Assembly (NCBI GenBank): GCA_936943315.1
Contig: CAKZJM010000196.1
Coordinates: forward strand, 1 to 8,754
DNA length: 8,754 bases
Reading direction: 5' to 3'
Source of the DNA: an uncultured Methylophilus sp.
GTDB lineage: Bacteria > Pseudomonadota > Gammaproteobacteria > Burkholderiales > Methylophilaceae
Under the pieces are notes generated by a model. It worked only from the letters and a program-made list of their open reading frames with translations. It made no database searches and had not been told where the DNA came from. A program made the translations under genes and the position numbers. Below, in pieces: positions 5,803-8,754 of the stretch. How positions within the stretch are numbered: position 1 is the first letter of the stretch; every line of letters begins with the position of its first letter.

Positions 5803-5856
5803 TTAATAAAAACAACAGCTTGCAAGCACCGTTTAATGCACAACGGTAAAAATAGA

Positions 5857-5904
5857 AGTGGCCGATAGTCTAGCAGAGTTCTGCCAGTCGCACTATCGGC
5901 CATT
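5857..5904 (-). terminator. Large stem-loop downstream of dnaJ, probable terminator
   Basis: TGGCCGATAGT (5859-5869) pairs perfectly with ACTATCGGCCA (5892-5902), and two weaker pairs extend it to 5857-5904. The loop contains a second stem, GCAGA/TCTGC (5873-5884). On the minus strand the hairpin is followed by CTTCTATTTTT. It lies 35 bases past the dnaJ stop and probably ends the dnaJ transcript. Confidence 0.7.
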
Positions 5905-5939
5905 CGGAGAAGTACTTAAATGAATTGAGAAAATCGCAG

Positions 5940-7070
5940 TTAACTGAAAAAGTCTCGCGCTTTATCTACCCAACTTTTGTTTTTTGGGCTGTGCTTACCG
6001 GCATCTGCCTGCGTGCTACTTTCAAACTCGCGTAACAATTCTTTTTGCTTCTCGGTCAGGCGCACAGGCGTTTCCACCACCACATGCACCATCAGGTCGC
6101 CATGCTCACTAGAGCGTAAAGGCTTGATACCTTTGCCACGCAAACGGAACACGCTACCGGTTTGTGTTTCTGCCGGAATCTTCATCTTGGCGGCACCATC
6201 CAGGGTGGGTACTTCGATTTCGCCACCCAACGCTGCCGTACTAAAGCTGATCGGCATTTCACAATGCAGGTTCGCGCCTTCGCGTTGGAATATCGGGTGC
6301 TCCTTGAGATGCACGACGACATAAAGGTCACCTGTTGGCCCGCCATTGACGCCCGCTTCACCTTCACCGCTCAAGCGGATACGGTCGCCTTCATCCACCC
6401 CGGCCGGAATTTTAACGTTCAGGGTTTTGTTCTGTTTGACACGGCCGCCACCATGGCAAGTTGGGCAAGGATCCTTGACCATTTTGCCAGTACCATGGCA
6501 TTTAGGGCATGTCTGCTGAACCGAGAAGAAACCTTGTTGCATACGCACCTGGCCGTGACCGTTACAGGTGGTACAGGTCACGGGTGATGTCCCTGGGCGG
6601 GCACCTGAGCCATGACAGGTTTCACATGTCGTCTGCACAGGAATACGGATTTTTGTTTCAGTCCCTTTGGCCGCCTCTTCGAGCGAAATTTCCAGGTTGT
6701 AACGTAAATCGGCACCGCGGTAAACATTGGAGCGTTGATTGCGTCCACCACCGAAAATGTCGCCAAAAATGTCGCCAAAGGCGTCACTGAAGTTGCCGGA
6801 ATTAAATCCGCCAAAGCCAGCGCCGCCGCCCATGCTTTGGTCAACGCCCGCATGGCCGTATTGGTCATAAGCCGCACGTTTCTGGTCATCACTCAGAATC
6901 TCGTACGCTTCTTTAGCCTCTTTAAAATTTTCTTCGGCTTTAGGGTTGTCCGGGTTGCGGTCAGGGTGAAATTTCATCGCCAGTTTTTTAAAGGCTTTTT
7001 TAATTTCCTCTTCGCTGGCGTCGCGGTTTACACCCAACACTTCGTAATAATCTTTTTTTGCAGCTGCCAT
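5940..7070 (-). CDS. dnaJ: Chaperone DnaJ (Hsp40)
   Basis: DnaJ delivers unfolded cytosolic proteins to DnaK and stimulates its ATPase through the J domain. The 376-residue product is full length. The J domain occupies about 5-72, with the essential HPD at 35-37. A Gly/Phe-rich linker spans about 80-110. Four CxxCxGxG zinc repeats follow at C149/C152, C166/C169, C188/C191 and C202/C205, forming two zinc centres. The C-terminal substrate-binding and dimerisation domains run from about 215 to the end, with a lysine-rich tail. The ATG is preceded by GAGAA at suitable spacing. dnaK lies 113 bases upstream on the same strand, the standard dnaK-dnaJ order, but an intrinsic terminator lies between them. 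No heat-shock promoter is evident in that gap, so readthrough from dnaK is the likely source of dnaJ mRNA. Confidence 0.99.
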   Translation of the reverse strand: MAAAKKDYYEVLGVNRDASEEEIKKAFKKLAMKFHPDRNPDNPKAEENFKEAKEAYEILSDDQKRAAYDQYGHAGVDQSMGGGAGFGGFNSGNFSDAFGDIFGDIFGGGRNQRSNVYRGADLRYNLEISLEEAAKGTETKIRIPVQTTCETCHGSGARPGTSPVTCTTCNGHGQVRMQQGFFSVQQTCPKCHGTGKMVKDPCPTCHGGGRVKQNKTLNVKIPAGVDEGDRIRLSGEGEAGVNGGPTGDLYVVVHLKEHPIFQREGANLHCEMPISFSTAALGGEIEVPTLDGAAKMKIPAETQTGSVFRLRGKGIKPLRSSEHGDLMVHVVVETPVRLTEKQKELLREFESSTQADAGKHSPKNKSWVDKARDFFS

Positions 7071-7104
7071 AGTTTTCTCGTTTAATGCGCTTGCGCCATA
7101 AAGA

Positions 7105-7136
7105 CAAACACACCCGCAGTCAGCGTAGTGTGTTTG
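7105..7136 (-). promoter_or_regulatory. Second hairpin in the dnaK-dnaJ gap
   Basis: CAAACACAC (7105-7113) and GTGTGTTTG (7128-7136) form a perfect nine-pair stem; an inner CGC/GCG (7115-7117, 7123-7125) may extend it. On the minus strand it is followed by TCTTTATG, too weak a T-tract for a clear terminator. It lies in the dnaJ leader and could be an mRNA-stability or processing element. Confidence 0.5.
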
Positions 7137-7148
7137 CCGGCATCATTG

Positions 7149-7173
7149 AAAAAAGGGCGAGCTCACGCTCGCC
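7149..7173 (-). terminator. Intrinsic terminator between dnaK and dnaJ
   Basis: GGCGAGC (7156-7162) and GCTCGCC (7167-7173) form a seven-pair GC stem with a four-base loop. On the minus strand it is followed by CTTTTTTC. It begins 10 bases after the dnaK stop and should let only part of the transcription continue into dnaJ, giving more DnaK than DnaJ. Confidence 0.75.
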
Positions 7174-7183
7174 GCTTTCACGC

Positions 7184-8754
7184 TTAGTTTTTCTTCACTT
7201 CTTCAAACTCGGCATCCACGACATCGCCTTCTACTGTTTTTTCAGTTTCAGGTTGTGCGCTTTCTGTGTTTGCCTGTGCCTGTTGCTCGGCATAGACTTT
7301 TTCGCCCAGTTTTTGTGAAGCTTCCATCAAGGCATTGGTTTTGGCTTCAATCACTTCCTTGTCGTCGCCATCTTTGGCCACGGCTTCCAGCTCTTTGATC
7401 GCGTCTTCGATCTTGGCTTTTTCATCCGCCTCAATCTTGTCGCCATGCTCAGCCAGCGATTTTTTCACGCTGTGCAGCACGCTGTCAGCCTGGTTGCGCG
7501 CATCGACCAATTCACGCAGTTTTTTGTCTTCGTCAGCATATTTAGCAGCATCTTCTTCCATGCGCTGAATTTCTTCTTCAGACAACCCGGAGTTGGCCTT
7601 GATGGTGATTTTGTTTTCTTTGCCAGTGGCTTTGTCTTTGGCAGACACATGCAAGATACCGTTGGCATCAATGTCAAACGTCACTTCAATTTGCGGCATA
7701 CCACGTGGTGACGGTGGAATGTCACTCAGGTTAAACTGACCCAGGCTCTTGTTGCCAGAGGCCATTTCACGCTCACCTTGCAGCACGTGAATGGTCACCG
7801 CATTCTGGTTATCTTCAGCTGTGGAGAACACTTGCGATGCCTTGGTCGGGATCGTAGTGTTTTTCTTGATGAGCTTGGTCATCACGCTACCTAAGGTCTC
7901 GATACCCAAGGACAATGGGGTCACGTCCAACAGCAGCACGTCTTTCACGTCGCCTTTCAGCACACCACCTTGAATCGCAGCACCCACAGCCACCGCTTCG
8001 TCCGGGTTCACGTCTTTACGTGGCTCTTTGCCAAAAATCTCTTTCACTTTCTCTTGCACTTTTGGCATACGGCTTTGACCACCAACCAAAATCACGTCAG
8101 AGATGTCTGAAGGAGACACGCCCGCATCTTTCAATGCGGTTTTGCAAGGCGCCATGGTACGCTCAATCAGGTCTTCAACCAGAGATTCCAGTTTGGCACG
8201 GGTGATTTTCACCACCAAGTGCTTAGGACCAGTCGCATCTGCCGTGATGTATGGCAGGTTCACTTCAGTCTGTTGTGCGCCGGACAACTCGATCTTGGCT
8301 TTTTCCGCCGCTTCTTTCAAACGCTGTTTGGCCAGCAAGTCATTGCGCAGGTCCAGGCCATTTTCTTTCTTGAACTCGTCTGCCAGGAAGTCGATGATGC
8401 GGTTATCGAAGTCTTCACCACCGAGGAAAGTGTCACCATTGGTAGACAACACTTCAAACTGGTGTTCGCCGTCAATTTCAGTAATTTCGATAATGGAAAT
8501 ATCGAAAGTACCACCACCCAGGTCATACACCGCGATTTTGCGGTCGCCTTCCTGTTTGTCCATCCCGAACGCCAGCGCCGCAGCGGTTGGCTCGTTAATG
8601 ATACGTTTCACATCCAAACCAGCGATACGGCCTGCATCTTTGGTGGCCTGACGCTGGCTGTCGTTAAAGTAGGCTGGCACCGTGATCACGGCCTCGGTCA
8701 CTTCTTCGCCCAGGTAGTCTTCGGCGGTCTTCTTCATCTTGCGCAGCACTTCAG
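7184..8754 (-). CDS. dnaK: Chaperone DnaK (Hsp70), 5' end outside the window
   Basis: DnaK is the ATP-driven cytosolic chaperone that binds exposed hydrophobic segments, working with DnaJ and GrpE. The frame runs off the right edge; by alignment with E. coli DnaK about 118 N-terminal residues, including the first phosphate loop, are missing. Counting from the GTG codon at 8749, the visible part shows VITVPAYFND (21-30), INEPTAAALA (51-60), the phosphate-2 loop DLGGGTFD (76-83), the adenosine motif LVGGQSRMP (221-229) and the interdomain linker VLLLDVTP (271-278). The beta-sandwich substrate domain and helical lid follow. The C-terminus ends DAEFEEVKKN, close to the conserved EEVD-like bacterial tail. 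The GTG at 8749 is internal, not a start. dnaJ follows on the same strand. Confidence 0.99.
   Translation of the reverse strand, partial: EVLRKMKKTAEDYLGEEVTEAVITVPAYFNDSQRQATKDAGRIAGLDVKRIINEPTAAALAFGMDKQEGDRKIAVYDLGGGTFDISIIEITEIDGEHQFEVLSTNGDTFLGGEDFDNRIIDFLADEFKKENGLDLRNDLLAKQRLKEAAEKAKIELSGAQQTEVNLPYITADATGPKHLVVKITRAKLESLVEDLIERTMAPCKTALKDAGVSPSDISDVILVGGQSRMPKVQEKVKEIFGKEPRKDVNPDEAVAVGAAIQGGVLKGDVKDVLLLDVTPLSLGIETLGSVMTKLIKKNTTIPTKASQVFSTAEDNQNAVTIHVLQGEREMASGNKSLGQFNLSDIPPSPRGMPQIEVTFDIDANGILHVSAKDKATGKENKITIKANSGLSEEEIQRMEEDAAKYADEDKKLRELVDARNQADSVLHSVKKSLAEHGDKIEADEKAKIEDAIKELEAVAKDGDDKEVIEAKTNALMEASQKLGEKVYAEQQAQANTESAQPETEKTVEGDVVDAEFEEVKKN

Larger units (their letters stand above)
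5452..5939. other. 488-base gene-poor interval between parA-like gene and dnaJ
   Basis: No gene of normal size is present. The interval holds, from left to right: the parA-like upstream region, where I see no convincing promoter; a minus-strand terminator (5589-5615); a candidate small RNA or small peptide gene (about 5589-5758); an AT-rich stretch with repeated AATTGT boxes (5754-5802); a GCTTGCAAGC palindrome (5818-5827); a six-pair hairpin ACCGTT/AACGGT (5828-5847); and the large dnaJ-proximal hairpin (5857-5904). Confidence 0.8.

Noticed and set aside
5818..5847. GCTTGCAAGC palindrome and ACCGTT/AACGGT hairpin
   Set aside because: Short, with no T-tract or recognisable box; noted in the interval description but not strong enough for separate function.
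7087..7096. GCGCTTGCGC palindrome near the dnaJ start as an operator or thermosensor
   Set aside because: Only four pairs around a two-base loop; it neither pairs with the dnaJ ribosome site nor resembles a known heat-shock operator.
8103..8651. Plus-strand open frame of 182 codons opposite dnaK
   Set aside because: It is antisense to highly conserved dnaK codons; long antisense frames are common there, and its serine/arginine-rich composition is typical of a shadow.
1..8754. CRISPR array, tRNA, rRNA, insertion sequence, prophage or integration site
   Set aside because: No regularly spaced repeats, cloverleaf, transposase, integrase or terminal-repeat signature was seen on either strand.

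Overview
The window is an ordinary chromosomal stretch of a proteobacterium. The protein sequences (DnaK, DnaJ, AroC, FolE2) look betaproteobacterial, and a methylotroph of the Methylophilaceae is my best guess. That assignment rests on general resemblance, since no database could be searched. All genes but one are recognisable housekeeping types with moderate, fairly even base composition. There is no rRNA, tRNA, insertion sequence or CRISPR array.

Layout. Positions 1-63 may hold the last 20 codons of an unidentified gene. folE2 (113-922, +) encodes the type IB GTP cyclohydrolase that starts folate and other pterin synthesis. It is followed by a degenerate second copy of its own 3' end (983-1056) and by a bidirectional terminator (1069-1095). 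On the minus strand lie aroC (chorismate synthase, 2347-3438) and, 54 bases downstream, a 12-helix MFS transporter (1120-2292), probably one transcription unit. Divergent from aroC is a CorA-type Mg2+ channel (3571-4659, +). Its stop codon directly abuts the stop codon of a convergent ParA/MinD-family gene (4660-5451, -). After a 488-base gene-poor, hairpin-rich interval come dnaJ (5940-7070, -) and dnaK (7184 to the window edge, -; N-terminus outside). These last two are the Hsp40/Hsp70 chaperone pair.

How the genes relate. dnaK and dnaJ act together in protein folding, but a strong intrinsic terminator lies between them, so their output is probably unequal. aroC finishes the shikimate pathway; its chorismate feeds p-aminobenzoate, which joins the FolE2-derived pterin in folate. 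The two genes are still separate units here. CorA and the ParA-like protein have no evident link to their neighbours.

Most notable: (1) the folE2 3' relic, which keeps 19 of 19 residues while 13 of 19 codons differ; (2) the ParA-like protein, whose P-loop lysine is alanine and whose Walker B loop lacks the usual prolines; (3) the 5452-5939 interval, which may encode a minus-strand small RNA with a CCUCC anti-Shine-Dalgarno segment and its own terminator, or alternatively a 37-residue plus-strand peptide with a perfect AGGAGG. I see no convincing multi-gene novel system.
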